From positions 17,368,345-17,432,344 of the forward strand of contig CM073326.1 in assembly GCA_037043015.1 (NCBI GenBank): DNA of 64,000 bases, given 5' to 3'. The position numbers and the translations under genes were made by a program. The notes under the pieces are model-generated. The model saw nothing but the letters and a program-made list of their open reading frames with translations. It was not told the DNA's origin and did not search any database. The stretch is from Bryum argenteum. Taxonomy: Eukaryota; Streptophyta; Bryopsida; Bryales; Bryaceae. Below are positions 24,550-37,881 of the stretch, in pieces (position 1 is the first letter of the stretch; each line of letters opens with the position of its first letter).

Positions 24550-27404
24550 AGCTTCGTCTCGCAAGCACGGAAACACTATCGACTACGCTCGTCTAGCAGT
24601 GAATCTCCAAAATACCAAGAAGATCGGAAGAAGATTGCGCGCGGGAAGATGAAGGGCACAATAAGAGCAAAGCTAAGAACCATTGATCCTCCGCCAAAAC
24701 AACTACCAATCCATAATTTGTTTGTCCCGCTACCTAGTAGAGAGGTTACTACACTGGTGCTAGTTAGGGTGCTTCTTTAAGAAGACATCAATTCAATAGG
24801 GGAGAATTGCGTGATGGGATTTGCCATAGACAGTTTTGTTTGTAATGAGACTGTCTTGTTATGTATGTTGACAGTTATGAATGTTGTGGAAGTAAACAAA
24901 AACACTATAAAAGTGCCATTTGGAAATATTAAGTACACGGGTATTATTTCAACCCCAAACTCAAAATAGAGAGACTGCTCGACTATTTTGGGGCCTCTTT
25001 TTGGGGGATTTATGTGATGGATCTCCCATCCTATTTGCAACCATGCACTAAAAATTGGTATGGTCACACCAAGGCTGTCTTATGATCCACCAGTTGGATT
25101 TTTCTCCAATGTCCCACATTTACCACTACATGGTTTAAAACAATTCACTGCTTTTTCACTTTTTGGCCATTTTCAACCCCCGGACCTTTAGGGGTTAAAA
25201 GCACAATTAATACACTTCGTGTGTCATTACGAACAAGTCATTGACCCTTATGGTAGGGCAGCCAAAAATGGCGCAGTGCCAAAAATGGAGCCCTAGTAAT
25301 CTTCACTGTCACGTACATAATAGCTTCTCCTTACAATAGTACCATGTACACTCTGCAAAGATTATAGGGCGTCACTTTAGGGCACCATTTTAGGAACACC
25401 TATATTTCCATCTTTAAAAATTCATTACTCACTGTAGAAGAGTCGAAAAATGATGATTCCACTTGCTCTAGTTTTCTACTAATTTTCCCCATGCACCAAA
25501 ATTGCATGCACTGGCAACATTCCAGTAGATTTTCTGTGCTGAAAATTGCGCCATTATAGGACACCTTACCATAATTGTCACCGGTGACCAAACAGGTCAC
25601 CAAGGTCATTGTTTTTGCTTTTGGGGTCCGACACAGTGGTAGGGTGCAAATCTTGTCCAAAGGTACCCCTATTCTTTAGTTTTTCCGAATCCAATGCTCC
25701 TTCCCGATCGCCTTCTTGAGGTTTGTGTGATCCGCGCGAAATTGTAGGGGCCACATGATCCCATGGTCAATGCTCTTTGACTTGGCCTTTCTTTTTATTT
25801 TTTTGACGATTTTTTTTCAAAATAATAAAAAATCTTGATCTTTATCCCCATACCATGCTCTATGATGCCGATTTTCATAAAAAATGACCCAAGGGGGAAA
25901 AACCAAAAAACCAAAATGATATTTCTCACTCATGATCAGCAACCAAAACATTTTTTTCTCAAGGGTGCCATTTTTTGAGATTTTACCCGATGTGATCGAT
26001 CTTTTTTGCATTGGTCACATCACCAAGTTACCTTGATAACCACCGTTTCCGATTCTCAAAATTGTTTTTCCTTCAGTGTAGAAATAAGGCCAGAAGACAA
26101 TGAGGTTGCATTTCTCTCCAATTTGTGGAAAACAAGGATGTCAATTAAGGGTTAAAGACATTAGAGGTCACTTTAGGTGCCGTTTTCTGTCAGTGCCTCC
26201 AAATGTATGGAGAACTCACAGCCAATTTTTTACCTAAGTTAAAAACGTCCCAACATGTACAAATGTTCCGGTAGAAATTTGAGCTTCCCGGGTTATCCTC
26301 TTCATTTCCCATCTCCAACCAGTTTTTCACATACCTGTTCTTACTGCCTTAATTTGTACTGTAAATAGAGTTTTTCTGTATAATTTTTTTTTAGTTTAAA
26401 TTATATTTTTTCATGTGCTGTGATTTCAAGATTCAACCGGCTACTTGGCCTTATTCACTTTCACTAGCTGAGTATGAACCAAGCGCTTGCAGTACGCCGG
26501 TCAATAACTAGCGCACATGTTTGTACATATATTGACTAGAGCATTTACAATGCTAGTCAATTGGGGGACATGAAAGAGCGGTGCATTGGTACCTCCCATT
26601 CTAAGCGGGTAAGGAATTTACCTGCAAGAGCGGTGCATGCACCCAGCTGGGGGAGTGTCATAAACTGGGGTAATCAATATTGCAGCGCCTTTTATTGCAT
26701 GCCCAGAGCTTGAGTGTGCCACCACATAAATTGGAAACATTGGTCGATATATATTTATATAAGCACATAGACATAGCGATGTACGTGTGTAATAAAGGTG
26801 ATGATTCAATTCACAAGCATTGGAGGTGGTGAAACAAACCCAAAGGAGTGTAATAAAATTAATGGTGGAAGTCATAATCAATGTGATGTGAATGTATTAA
26901 ACCTGATGATATTGATACAAGCAAACATTGAAGGCGGACAAGAAACTCCACCCTCTTTCAAAGAACATATTTCATGAAATTAAAATTCTACACTCTAATG
27001 TAAACGGACTCTAAAAGGTTGTCTGCGTGAGCCTTACTGTCAGGATTCTTGTGAGAACATGTGAAATAACTTGCGTACCAATGTGAACAATGCCCTGAAG
27101 TATCATTCATCACACCTGCAATGGGTAGTATTATTTCGAAAAAGGGTAGCCATACTTGAACACTTCTACGGCTCATGCAAAAGTGCTACACTGGGTAGGA
27201 CACTGCCTGGGCTCATATAGTAACTTCGTGACAATTATTTGTTGACTGTCTGTCAAAATCATATTGTGGTCCTGAAGGAAGGGATTCGCCTAAGAAGCTC
27301 GCTTGTCAGTGTCAAGAATCAGAAACCACTCCTCCATTCCCTTGCAAAGATTCAAGAGAAAAAAAGCACTTGACGATGGAAACAATCTTCTTTGTTACAA
27401 TTGA
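24550..27404. other. Gene-free repeat-rich region
   Basis: Short frames only. GGGG-TTAA at 25191-25198 and GGG-TTAA at 26149-26155 look like right ends of TTAA-type elements without a clear partner. The stretch 26580-26650 repeats GAGCGGTGCAT twice. No gene or RNA was recognised. Confidence 0.4.
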
Positions 27405-27409
27405 TAGAG

Positions 27410-27513
27410 CAATTTCGAGAGACCAGTTCAACATTGATCCTATTGATCTCTACAAAGCGAAGATCAATTTCGAGAAACCAGTTCAACATTGATCCTATTG
27501 ATCCCTACAAAGC
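27410..27513. repeat. 49-bp direct duplication
   Basis: Two near-identical 49-bp copies (27410-27458 and 27465-27513) start CAATTTCGAGA and end CTACAAAGC, separated by six bases, with only two or three differences. A CGGT tetranucleotide run follows at about 27675-27695. Both lie a few hundred bases past the 3' end of the WDR48-like gene. Confidence 0.85.
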
Positions 27514-27878
27514 TTCCGGCATCTGTACATCTTCAGTTCAAAACACAAAAACTGTAACGTTACAGCACTCAAAGTCATCCCTGTCAGTCCACAGCAGCAC
27601 ATTGATAGATGAAGAGATCAAAGTGTCAAACTTTATCCTTTTTCAGACAGAAATAATTGGGCTATTTACAGCGGACGGTCGGTCGGTCGGTCGGTCACTC
27701 CTCCAAAATCTAAAGCCACCAGGTTAGGTGATCCATTGGCCGGCATCCAACTGGCCAACATTGACAGCGATTTGATCCGTGGGGAATGAATGACCTGCTG
27801 ATGCAACCCAGGAATAATCTAGGGCGTGCATGCGACTAAAATAACATCGTCATCTTTACAAAGAATAAAAAGTGAAAG

Positions 27879-30800
27879 CTAACGGCTGGTGCTACTGCTG
27901 CTTGGGGTGGTTACTGTGCGATAGTGCAGATATAAGTCCTCTGGTTTCTTCCAAACGTATGTCCTCACTGTCGCCAAACTCATCTCAGGTGGCAGCACCT
28001 ATACCAAAAACGAGCATCACCTTTAGTACAAAAACTGAAGAAATTGTGAGAAAATTAAGGTAAACTGCTCGATAATAGTGAAATCAATAGTGTAAACGCA
28101 ATTTTTGTGCATGGGGAAAGTACGAGGAAGAATAGAGTAAGTGGAATCATCAGTTTTGACTCTTCTGATATGAATTTTTAAAGCTGGACTTATAGGTCTT
28201 TCTATGATGGTGCGTATGATGTTTGTTGAGAGTACATGAAAGCTTAGATTCTCGAGCTATTGTGTGCCTCTGGGTGAATAAGTTTAGTGAGCCATTACTG
28301 GTCTGCTCCATATTTTAGCATTCTACCTTATACCAGCGATATTAGGGAGTGTGGAGATGCTTACCTGGTCATTACACAAGATTTCCACAACTGGTTTAGT
28401 CCCTTGTGGCCAAGGCCTTGAGCCAGGCCTAAATGCTCCTTTTCCATTGCTATTTCCACCACCTTGTTGATTGCCTGATTGCCCAGCTGATGCATTTGAT
28501 TCTGGGCCAGTCTCCTCAAGAGGCCTCTCTAATATCAACTTTTCTAATACGTAATTCTTGACCTGTGCAAATTGGCAACACGAGGTAAGGAATACAAAGT
28601 CATATATAGCTGTCGATTTAACTTCATATTAACTTATGGAGAAAAGGAACACCCGGGGACCCAGAAAGCTTACTTTGTGTATCCGGAGAATGCGTGGCGC
28701 ACTCAACTTGCCTTGAGTGAGGACAGTAATAGTTTGACCTTGCTGTGGATGAAGATAAAAACTACACCTGGATACAATGAAGCAGATGGTTTCAGAGGTG
28801 GTAGATTACCATTTGCAAAACTCGTGGCTGGTAATTCAAAATACATAACCCCCAACGATCTATCTTGTGGGGGTTGTGTATTAGAAAACCTTTGGCACTA
28901 CTACTTTTGGCATACAAAACCCTCGTTTACAATACTAAGCATACAGCCTCTCGTAATACAAAACCCCCGACTTCATTACTTATATGAAACTTGCCTGAGT
29001 GGAATGATCGAAGATGTGGAATAGATTGTGAAAAAATCCCATCATAAGGGGTAAGTGTTCACAATCCACCCAGAATTCTAAAATTTGAAATTTGATGAGG
29101 GGCTCTACGAATTGGTAGTACAAAAGGTGATGCTGTGCAGAAGTGTCATTCTATACTTTATGAGTTGGTGGAAAAAATCAAGGAAGTGCTGTTCATAAGT
29201 GTCAAACTCTAGTTCTATGTGATCGTTATACAGGAAAAAGCTGCAATTTCAGTTTGACAAGGCTGGTATGACATTGTATACATATGTTTGATCACTTTCT
29301 GATCTGATTGGTGTATTCAAAAGAGCTCATCAAGGGCATTCTGTTCGGTATTTACATTGTTGGAAACATGAAGCCATTGCGAGAGAAGCTAAGACTAAGC
29401 GTTCCTACGTTTAGGTAAAAAGATACCTAAAAACACGAATAATGCAGGTGTAAATGGCCATAAGCTTCTCACAAACGGCAAGGACGAAGTTGGCGGGAAG
29501 CGATGCGGTTCTAAGGGTAATAGATGGTCGTGGGCGGTAAATAGAAATGAGGGGTGTACGATTAACTTGTAATTGTGGATCATCAATACCGATGATTATG
29601 TCTGGATCTGTTCTTGGTAATGATATGGTTGGTGTGGGTCCTATGTACGGTGTTGGAATACTGCATATTCAGTCACCGTTGAGGCCAATATCCATTAAGA
29701 CCCCAAATAGACCAACAACAGATACAGATTCCACTCACAAAAGGAAACGCAATGTGGGGGAGTGTCGCAAACGAAATGAAGAGACGTACTTTGCATTTTC
29801 CCGCTGAGACAGCCGTCCATGTAGGACACACTCGATACACCACCAGGGTAGCTTGTTCTCGTCCTCCGTTCCATTAAGTTCTGTTGCCTTCTTCCTCCAA
29901 GGGCCACCCTGCAAGAGATGACAGTAAGGAAAATGGGCCATGTATAATGGATAACACAATCATCCATTCTGTATCAGAGGCTATCTCGCTAGATTGATAT
30001 TGATATTTGCATACGTGATTGAATATGGAACCCCACAATTCTATGAGCTTGTAAGAAGATTAGTGATGTATTCCAGCTTACATGAGAGCCTTCGGTAATG
30101 ATGGAGGGAGGCGACTCAGTTGAGAATTCGAAAGCAGGCGATACAAGCAACTGCTGAGGATTCGCCTCATGTTGAGCATCATCCAAACCTGTTCGACGAT
30201 TTGAGCCAAGGTCTCCAGCACCAGAACTTAAGCTGGGACTTACATCTCCATTCGGTGAAGCTTGAGTAGGTGGAAGTGCCTTATTTGTACTCGCTCGTTT
30301 TTGAGACAGCCAGTGTGCAAACAGTCCTTTAAGGGTTTCTTGACCAATATTTAACTGCACCGACAGGCGCCACCATGTTAGTAGATAAATAGAAGCACAA
30401 TACAGGTAGGTGAACTCTTGACGACTGTCTTTATAAGAAAGAAGACGGACATAGAAGCAGGCTCTTACACGGTCAACACCATTAGAGCATTAGAAAAGAT
30501 ACAAAACAATTTCATTCTGAGCAAGTCCAAGCTATGGATTTGGTTGACCCCACGAAAATAACTGGTTCAAATTTATCAAATCATTAAAGTCAAATGAGAG
30601 AAGACCGTCACAGAAGTCCTTCTCGAGAAACAATCTTAAAAAAGAATGAAGTTAAAGCTGCACGCAAGCTTACCTTGAGTTCTTCAGAAGCATTCGGAAC
30701 GTTTAAGTCAACAGCGTACATTTCTGCTGAAAAACACTGGGGAGTGTCGAGATGCACGGACATGCTCCCTAACCTTGTGTCCATTGTGAACCAAGCTGGC

Positions 30801-33800
30801 ACACTCACCTGTATCAAGCACAGTAACCAAGATAAGTCTCATCTCGAAATAAACCCGAGTCATCCTTAAACATCAGAAGGAAAGTGGCTGGAACACTGAA
30901 AGCTACTCAAATGTGGAATGTTGATAGCAACACAGTGGACTCACCATTTCGAACAACTCCTTCTCTTTTTCTTCGAAATTCACCTGCAGTATAAAAAGCC
31001 TCATTATATCCCTTCATAGAAACGATATCTTTGTTCATACACCACGTAAGTAATTTCTAATTCGCCACTTCAGATGTTTAGAGCTTACCTTCCCATAATC
31101 CTCGATCACAGCTCCACGCGTGATTTCCCAACGCTTCACAATACCTGCTGCGTCCTGGAGACATGTTGGAGGTTCACTATGTTATATGCTGCTAATTGTG
31201 ATTTGTTCCAGAAACTAACACATGTATTCAGCGATTGAAGCTGTAATTTCCTTGATAAGTTTGACTTCCAACAAGCGCTCAATCAATGTGCGATCGGCTC
31301 AACAAACCTTAGTCAGGACATGACGTCGGTCATTCAAAATCGCATGCTGCACAATGCCGGCAGTGCCAGGAATGACTGAAGTAGGCTGAGTATATAACGG
31401 GACCTGAAAGTACAGACAACCAGTTACGCAATGAAGCGCTTAAATTATAACAGTAAAGAAAGCAATTTATAAGCGAAGGTTAAGAAAATGGTACATACAG
31501 GAGCTGAGCCATCAATGTTTGCTCGAGCACGGGCAAATGGAAGAGATCCAGCAACGAAGGAGCTTGCTCGTTGTAAAGCTTTTGTGACAGACCGCTCCCG
31601 TGCAGGCCATTTGTGCAGAGATGAATCAGTAGTAGCCACCCACAGCCATTCATCCCCTTGTAGGGCCAGCCTTAGAACTGGGTGCTCCTCTTTGCACAAC
31701 AACGTACTTTCTCTAGTATTCAAGTCTGTCAGGTATACCTGAGTCCACAGAACGATTAATCAAGACGATGAAGTCCCAAGATGTCTACCTCCCCGAGACA
31801 TGTGTCAGACACTGGACTGTGAAAACTGAGCACAGAACCATCGAGAAATGGAACATGGACATTAAGACCTACATATTGAGAAGTCTAAGGAACATGGTAT
31901 CAGATTTCGTTAGAAAATTTGCAGTGTAAAAATCTGAAGCTATATACTCAATCTGAAGAGCTATCAGTATGCCACCAATATACGAAGAGAACTCAATCTG
32001 AATTGCCGAATCCATGAGGAGATGAATGGAAGAACGTACAGAAAAATCACGACCGCCGCTATACACGTGACTAAATGATGGCGTGCTTGCAAGAGCCCAC
32101 ACAGAATCCGTGTGAACTGCATAAGAATGAATGCAACGTTGTTGTCCCAAATCCCAGAGCCTGCACTTACGATGTAAGTAAAAGGCTCATGATCAGACTA
32201 TAGATATTGTTACAGAGAGGACTCTCATAACCTCATGTTCACAATATGTTCACCTAGAACAGAAAAATACATCAAGACCAGTTCAAAAGGGGAGCTGCAG
32301 AGCTAATTATCAAGTACAGCCTATCTTACATAGGAACACTTTGATCTAAAGAACATTCCAGTTGGTGAAGAGGACAAACAGAATCAACGAAGATTTCACT
32401 GGAACTCACCGTATCATAGAGTCAGATGATCCTGACAAGCACAATCTGCATAAAGGCAAAAGAAGAAAGAAATAAGTGCTTCGTTGGCATATTACAGATT
32501 GGGATTGAATAGCCAACTATGATGAAAGCATCCGCATCTTGAACCCACCTGCCAGAGGGGTCTAGAAGGAGAGCTCGGACATTGTCGGTGTGACCTTTCA
32601 GTTTCATTTGCTTAGTTCCACTTCTTGGATCCCACACTCGGACAGCCTACACAGGCCAAGACAGGTGATTACCATTTGAATTCCCAAGCATGTCCACCAA
32701 GTAAAGTGCCGTGAGACATATTGAAACTTGGGAGCATAAAAAAGGAAAACAACCGTATAGTTGGCAAGTGTGCAAATAGCATAGAGACGTTGTCAGAATA
32801 AAAGGAGTGATAGACTTCAACTAACCTTTTCTGTACCACCTGAGACCAGAATGGTTCCCGCATCGTTCATGGCAAGAGCGTAAACAGACTCTTTATGGCC
32901 CTTCGCGGGCACAGGAGCATACCCTTGTGGAGGATTTTGCGGAGGGGCAGCCGTGACAAGATTGTTCGAGGTGATTGCACGATCTCCTGAAATTTTTTGA
33001 CGTCAGAAATAAAAAACAGAGCATCAACAAGCTGCTTGCGAAACACATTCTCATATAATAAAATCTCTAATAAGACACACCTGAGGCATAACCAGCTTCA
33101 AAACTGCCCTCCTCTGTGGCTTCATTATTTGCTCTGATAAGTGGCACCATGGCAGCTTCCAAGTCCCATATAAAAACCTCTCGACCCAAACCACCGGAAG
33201 CGACATAATTATTCTGCAGATCAAATAAGCTCGCATAAGAAACTACAGGCCTCTTGAGGTCGTGAGAAGCATGTACCAAAGAATGTACTTCTGATTCTAG
33301 GCTGATAAGAAGAAAATCTGAATGAGCATAGCACACAACATCGCCTAAGTACCCACAAATCAGGAACAATGGAAGTTGGACGAGTTCAAGGACTTACTTG
33401 ACTACAAGCTGCAAGTGAAGTGACATAATCGGAATGCTGTCGAAAAGTCCGGGTACATTTGCCATCGGAGAACGGCTTCCACGTCTGTTACAAATACATA
33501 TCCAATATGGGATGCAAGGGTCAAAATATACTGCATGATATTGACCTCTCTTAATACCTCCCTGTCCCCAATCTTCCATAACCCCATACTAAGCTCCGAA
33601 GCCTAATTAAATTCATAGATAGACTACGACAAAAAGTAAACACCGAACTTCAGGAGCTGAACGAACCTTCAGAGTAGTGTCAGAGGAGCAAGATACAAGA
33701 GTGTCGTCTCCAGTGACAACCACGTCATTGACCTGCGAAAAAAAAAGCGGAAACAAATTACAATGGTGTAACTAAGCTACTTCATGGACAAGGATGCTGT

Positions 33801-34322
33801 CCTCTAATCCCGAGGATCATGTTTCAATCCTGTTGCTCCTATCTAACTGACATTGTCTGATACTTACGATTGATTTTAACACAAAGGTCCACGGCTTGTT
33901 CTTAAGGGAGAATCACAAATACCTAAAGCTCCTTAAATGAAGTGGAAAGAGTACATACCCAATCGACGTGAGATTCAAACGTGGCACCACAAACAGCCTC
34001 GCCAGCTCCAAGTTCCCATCTCTTCAAGGTTCCGTCTCGACTACCACTAAACAGATATTCACCATCATTTGCGCCTTTCAAACCATTCGGACCCGTGATA
34101 CAATTGATTCCCGAACAATGCTGCATGCAACAACGACCACAACGCGGAAAATTATTATTACAGGGTTTAAAACACCAATACCGATGCAACTGAAATGGCT
34201 AAGTCTCAGTATTGGCCTCATACCTTAGAGTCATTCGAGTCGCGAAGAACATAAGTAATGCGCCGCTCTTTCCGAGGCCGAGTGGAATTGGCGGTGTTCC
34301 CAGTGCTGCCCACTCGATGCAT
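27879..34322 (-). CDS. WDR48: WDR48/UAF1-like WD40 protein
   Basis: Homologue of WDR48 (UAF1), the WD40 scaffold that activates USP1/12/46-type deubiquitinases. Exons in transcript order: 34224-34322, 33959-34120, 33667-33732, 33398-33484, 33081-33213, 32826-32986, 32549-32646, 32410-32445, 32040-32160, 31499-31738, 31308-31403, 31089-31154, 30945-30983, 30674-30808, 30082-30354, 29790-29908, 28674-28767, 28365-28562, 27879-27998 (780 aa). WD repeats cover about residues 34-400 ([67 protein letters not shown]). The conserved WDR48 C-terminal region runs from about 430 to the end, finishing with a ubiquitin-like block ([22 protein letters not shown]). A low-complexity insert ([14 protein letters not shown]) lies near 700. 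All phases close, with no frameshift. The Met at 34322 opens a basic N-terminus ([15 protein letters not shown]) as in WDR48. Confidence 0.93.
28838..28882. repeat. Short inverted repeat in the longest WDR48 intron
   Basis: AATACATAACCCCCAA is followed about 12 bases later by a near-complement ending TGTGTATT, giving a stem with a small loop. A third similar motif (AATACAAAACCCCC) follows at about 28957. It lies in the 1.0-kb intron between exons 28674-28767 and 29790-29908 and may be a small transposon remnant. Confidence 0.45.
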
Positions 34323-34998
34323 CGTGACAAACTCGTATTACTCTACTAATCCACACAATAAAGTAACAGCACAACAACAACACTCTTAATTGGAACTAAT
34401 CGTTCACGTCAGCTACCACCTGCAACAAGAGCATCAAATCATCAATCCACCCGACAAACTCTACTGATCGCGATCGTCACCAATTTAGGTCAAGTACACA
34501 AAGTAAATTGCAAAAACTCAATTGGCAACAATACGCGCAACCTGAACATCAACAGCAGTTGAAATTTTTTTACTAAAAAGACTATTACCACATAAAACTC
34601 GCTGCTCTCTCACTCCTTTATTCCTCAACAACAAACTGTTCTCTCGCTCCTCAACAACAATCCAGGGCTAGCTTGCGGGCACGACTGGATTCTCGAGATT
34701 ACGAATTAATGAGAAACGAATGAGGGGGAGTGAACCTTGATCGATTTTTTAAGGAAAAAAATGAGAATCGTACCTGCGACTAGCATGGTGAAAGCTCCGA
34801 AGCTTGGAAAGGAGAAAGCACGAGAGAGAAAAGGGAAGACGCTCTTCTCGCAGTAGGACGACGAAACCCTAAAGCACGGGAGGAAGCTGGCTTCTGTCCG
34901 TTGAGGTCCTGATTGAAGTGCTTGCTCCCTTGAAGAAGACGATGAACAAGGAGTCTTGCTTCAGTTCCTTCTGCTCTAGACGCCCCACTTTTGACCAT
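34323..34998 (-). promoter_or_regulatory. WDR48-like 5' leader with a probable leader intron
   Basis: A donor-like CAG/GTACGA lies near 34776 and an acceptor-like TTGTTGCAG near 34425 on the minus strand, about 100 bp before the ATG. This suggests one intron of about 350 bp inside the 5' leader. Leader introns are common in plant housekeeping genes. The transcription start probably lies near 34990-35040, where composition becomes AT-rich. Confidence 0.5.
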
Positions 34999-35069
34999 TT
35001 GTCATGTGATATTTAATGAGAACTAGGACTTGATTTTTTCAAAGGTTAAAAGGTTGTTATATTTTGGGA

Positions 35070-36200
35070 ATCCAAAGGATTATAGTATGTTTTGCATATT
35101 TGTTGTACTTGACAAGGGTAAGGATAAAAGTATGGATTTAGTAGGGAGGGATGAAATTTGACGCGGTCGAAGCTCTCGACTGATATTGTGTTTAGAAGGC
35201 GAGTTGTGTTTAGAAGGCGAGGATGAGATTTGACGCCGTCGAAGCTTTGGACTATATTGTGTTTGGAAAGCGAAGATGAGATTTGACGTAAATAAACATA
35301 GTCAACGGAGATAGTGTCGGCAAAGAATATAGCATGATAAGAGATGATGTGAACGAAAACGTAAAGCGAGATTGTATTGACAAAGCACACGTGTAAAGGT
35401 AAGATATAACGTAGTACCTTGAGGTTGTCTTAGAACATACAAGGAAGAGAGAGCACGCAAATGAATCCATGTGGCGGGAATCAGTCGTCAAGAAATATTT
35501 GAGGATGAAAAATGGCGGGAATAAACCTAGAGAACACAATTCCGTTGGTTAAGTGTCTCTTAAATAGGATCTAGGGCGAAGAAAGCCACATTGAGAGATT
35601 GTGTCAACACAAAATATTTGAAGACAAAATATGGTATAAATGAAGTGATAGAGCATGACAGTGTCACGTGAAATAATTAGGAAATGTGTAATTGAGCAAA
35701 ATTGCATTCACAAGGAATATTTGGATTGGGATATGGCGCATATGAAGCCATTGAGCAAGATTGTAAGATTGAGTCAATAGGAAATATATGAGGATTGGAT
35801 ACAAATAACACCATAGAGCAAGATTGTGTCAAAAGGAAATAGTTGAAAATGTGATAAGAGGCAAATGAGGCTATGGCGCACAGTTGCATTGGCATGAGAT
35901 ATTTGAAATTAGGATATAACTCAAATATAGCCATATAAGAGGATTGTGCCATTAAGGGAACACAAAGATGGGATATGACATGAATAAACGGTTAAGGCTT
36001 AAAACAAGAGTGTCTTAGATAGTAATATTCAATAATAGGATATGATGCAAATAAAGCCATTAAAAATGATAATGTTGACAAGGATGTTTTATGATAGGAT
36101 ATAGGACACATAAAGTAAAAAGTGAGATTGCGTTGGAAAAATATTTGATTTGTGGCAATTGAAGCTACATACAATGATTGTGTCTGCAAAGTTTATGGGT
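35070..36200. repeat. Degenerate minisatellite of about 60-bp units upstream of WDR48-like gene
   Basis: A loose unit recurs many times, with words such as GAGCAAGATTGTGTCAA, GGAAATATTTGA, GGATATGGCGCA and ATGAAGCCATTGAG. Copies are clearest between 35580 and 35960. On the minus strand the copies give repetitive frames around 35677-36189 with no resemblance to known proteins. Divergence between copies is high, so the array is old. Confidence 0.7.
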
Positions 36201-36591
36201 TGGTGTTAGAAAAAATGGTAAGTTAATCATGAAAACATCAAATTCATACTAAAAATGTGACACATGGTCCGTCATATTCGGAAAAACAATGCAAACCATT
36301 GTAAACCCTTGATGTGGGGTAATTCAAGAAATAAGGCAAACGACACAACATATAGTTGAGTGGATCAGACACAAATAAGATGGGAGCCCAATTCAAAAAA
36401 TTTGCTAATTCAAATTATGCATTTTTATCAAAGGTTGTGAAAAATCATTATCTATAGAGAATATCACAAATACACACAATCAAATTAAGAGCAAGTTGCT
36501 AGACATTGCACAAAATCTGGTACTTTGCACCAAACATGATACATGTGATATATAGGACTAGTAAGTATTACAACTTTAAAGTAAGTCTTAA

Positions 36592-36990
36592 CCCCTAAGC
36601 ATATTTTGTATCATAAATTGACAATTTGGATATAAGACTTGAAACTTTGAAGAGCCGTAACTTTGCAGTCAATGTCAAATTCTAACAAAATTTGTTAAAT
36701 TGGATCCCCAATCAAGTCTAGTTTGCTTGGTAAAATTCTCATATTAATTTAATATGGTATGCAACAATGGAATCCTTATTTTGTGAGGAGATTTGTTCTT
36801 GGTTGTTGTTACCACAAGCCCAAATTTTAATAAAATCCTTTTTTGCTTTATTTGTTTATACAAATGCTATCTAAAAATGAAACTCGACAACTTTGTACCT
36901 TGAAGTATTTTTATTGGAATACTTTGGTATTGAATTAACAATGTTGTTTTCGTGTCAATAAAGAAACTCTAAAAATGTAGGTGGTCATTA
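36592..36990 (+). mobile_element. Truncated copy of the 971-bp TTAA element family
   Basis: It begins TTAA-CCCCTAAGC at 36588-36600 and continues with CTTTGAAGAGCC, CAATCAAGTCTAGTTTG and TGTAAAATTCTC-like blocks in the same order as the element starting at 57379. Similarity fades near 36990 and the matching right end is missing. Another CCCTTAAAC start after TTAA lies at 37093. Confidence 0.5.
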
Positions 36991-37524
36991 AGAGAATTTG
37001 TCTACTATGTCCTACGTGGATATTAATACTTTGAATTTGAGTTTATTTCAATTCAAGTCTAGTCAATATATAAGATATCTTATCCAATCCCAAAGGTTTA
37101 ACCCTTAAACATAAGACCTAGCCCAAGGGGTTGGGTTTTTTTTTTTGAGAGATCGTGACCTTGGAAATATTATGATATTTGTTCATATCAAATTAAATGG
37201 TTACCAAACGGATGGTCACTTATTGTTATGTCGCTAATTTCTTGATTTTAAATGAAATAAAATGAAATTCACGTGGCTCCCAAACGCACCCCACATATAT
37301 GTGAAGAACACGAGTATATATAATGTCTCCCTATGATTGGTACAAAGAAACAAAATTTTAGATGATAATAACTCCTATATATATATTTTAATTTACTGCT
37401 ACTCCATATAAATACTTACTATGATGTATCATAAAAGTGACATGCAAATACATTTGACCTAAATATGTGAGATTATTCACCAAATCCAAACAATTAAGGT
37501 TCTTTTTTACTTTAGGAGTTTAAC

Positions 37525-37881
37525 CCTTAAACGCCCATGGGATCTGAAATGGGCAGCCCAAAATTGAATCACAACATCTTTTGGACTTGGGCATCATGAA
37601 TAGTGCACTATTTGAACTTGGGCATCATGAGTGAACCAATCAATGATGAGCTTGCAACCCCCTACATGGCTATGTACAACCCCAACCTACCTACCACAAT
37701 TCTTTCAAAGCACAAAATCACTCATACAAATTGTGATTTAAACTGTAAAATTTCACTTTTTGAATACATCACAAGGAGGTGACCAGTTTCACATCAGAAT
37801 ATAAGTGAAAAGTTCATTACAGTGAGACAGAGCACATTTTGTTGGAAAAGAGCCCCTCGGGCTCTCTTGGGCGTTTAAGGG
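37525..37881. mobile_element. 357-bp TTAA-flanked piggyBac-like MITE
   Basis: It has perfect 14-bp terminal inverted repeats (CCCTTAAACGCCCA) and TTAA directly outside both ends (37521-37524 and 37882-37885). The subterminal bases CCCATGG...GGGCAGCCC at the left match the right end of the 52207-56047 element. Its right end (CCCAAG after the repeat, read inward) matches that element's left end. It is therefore an inverted, internally deleted or MITE relative. It has no coding capacity. Confidence 0.8.

Noticed and set aside
26580..26930. Possible solo LTR (TGTCATAAACTGG start)
   Set aside because: No matching end, target duplication or second copy was found.
28572..29024. 150-aa open frame on the plus strand
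   Set aside because: It lies antisense to a WDR48-like exon (28674-28767) and its adjoining intron, whose minus-strand reading is clearly conserved; the plus frame has no family resemblance.
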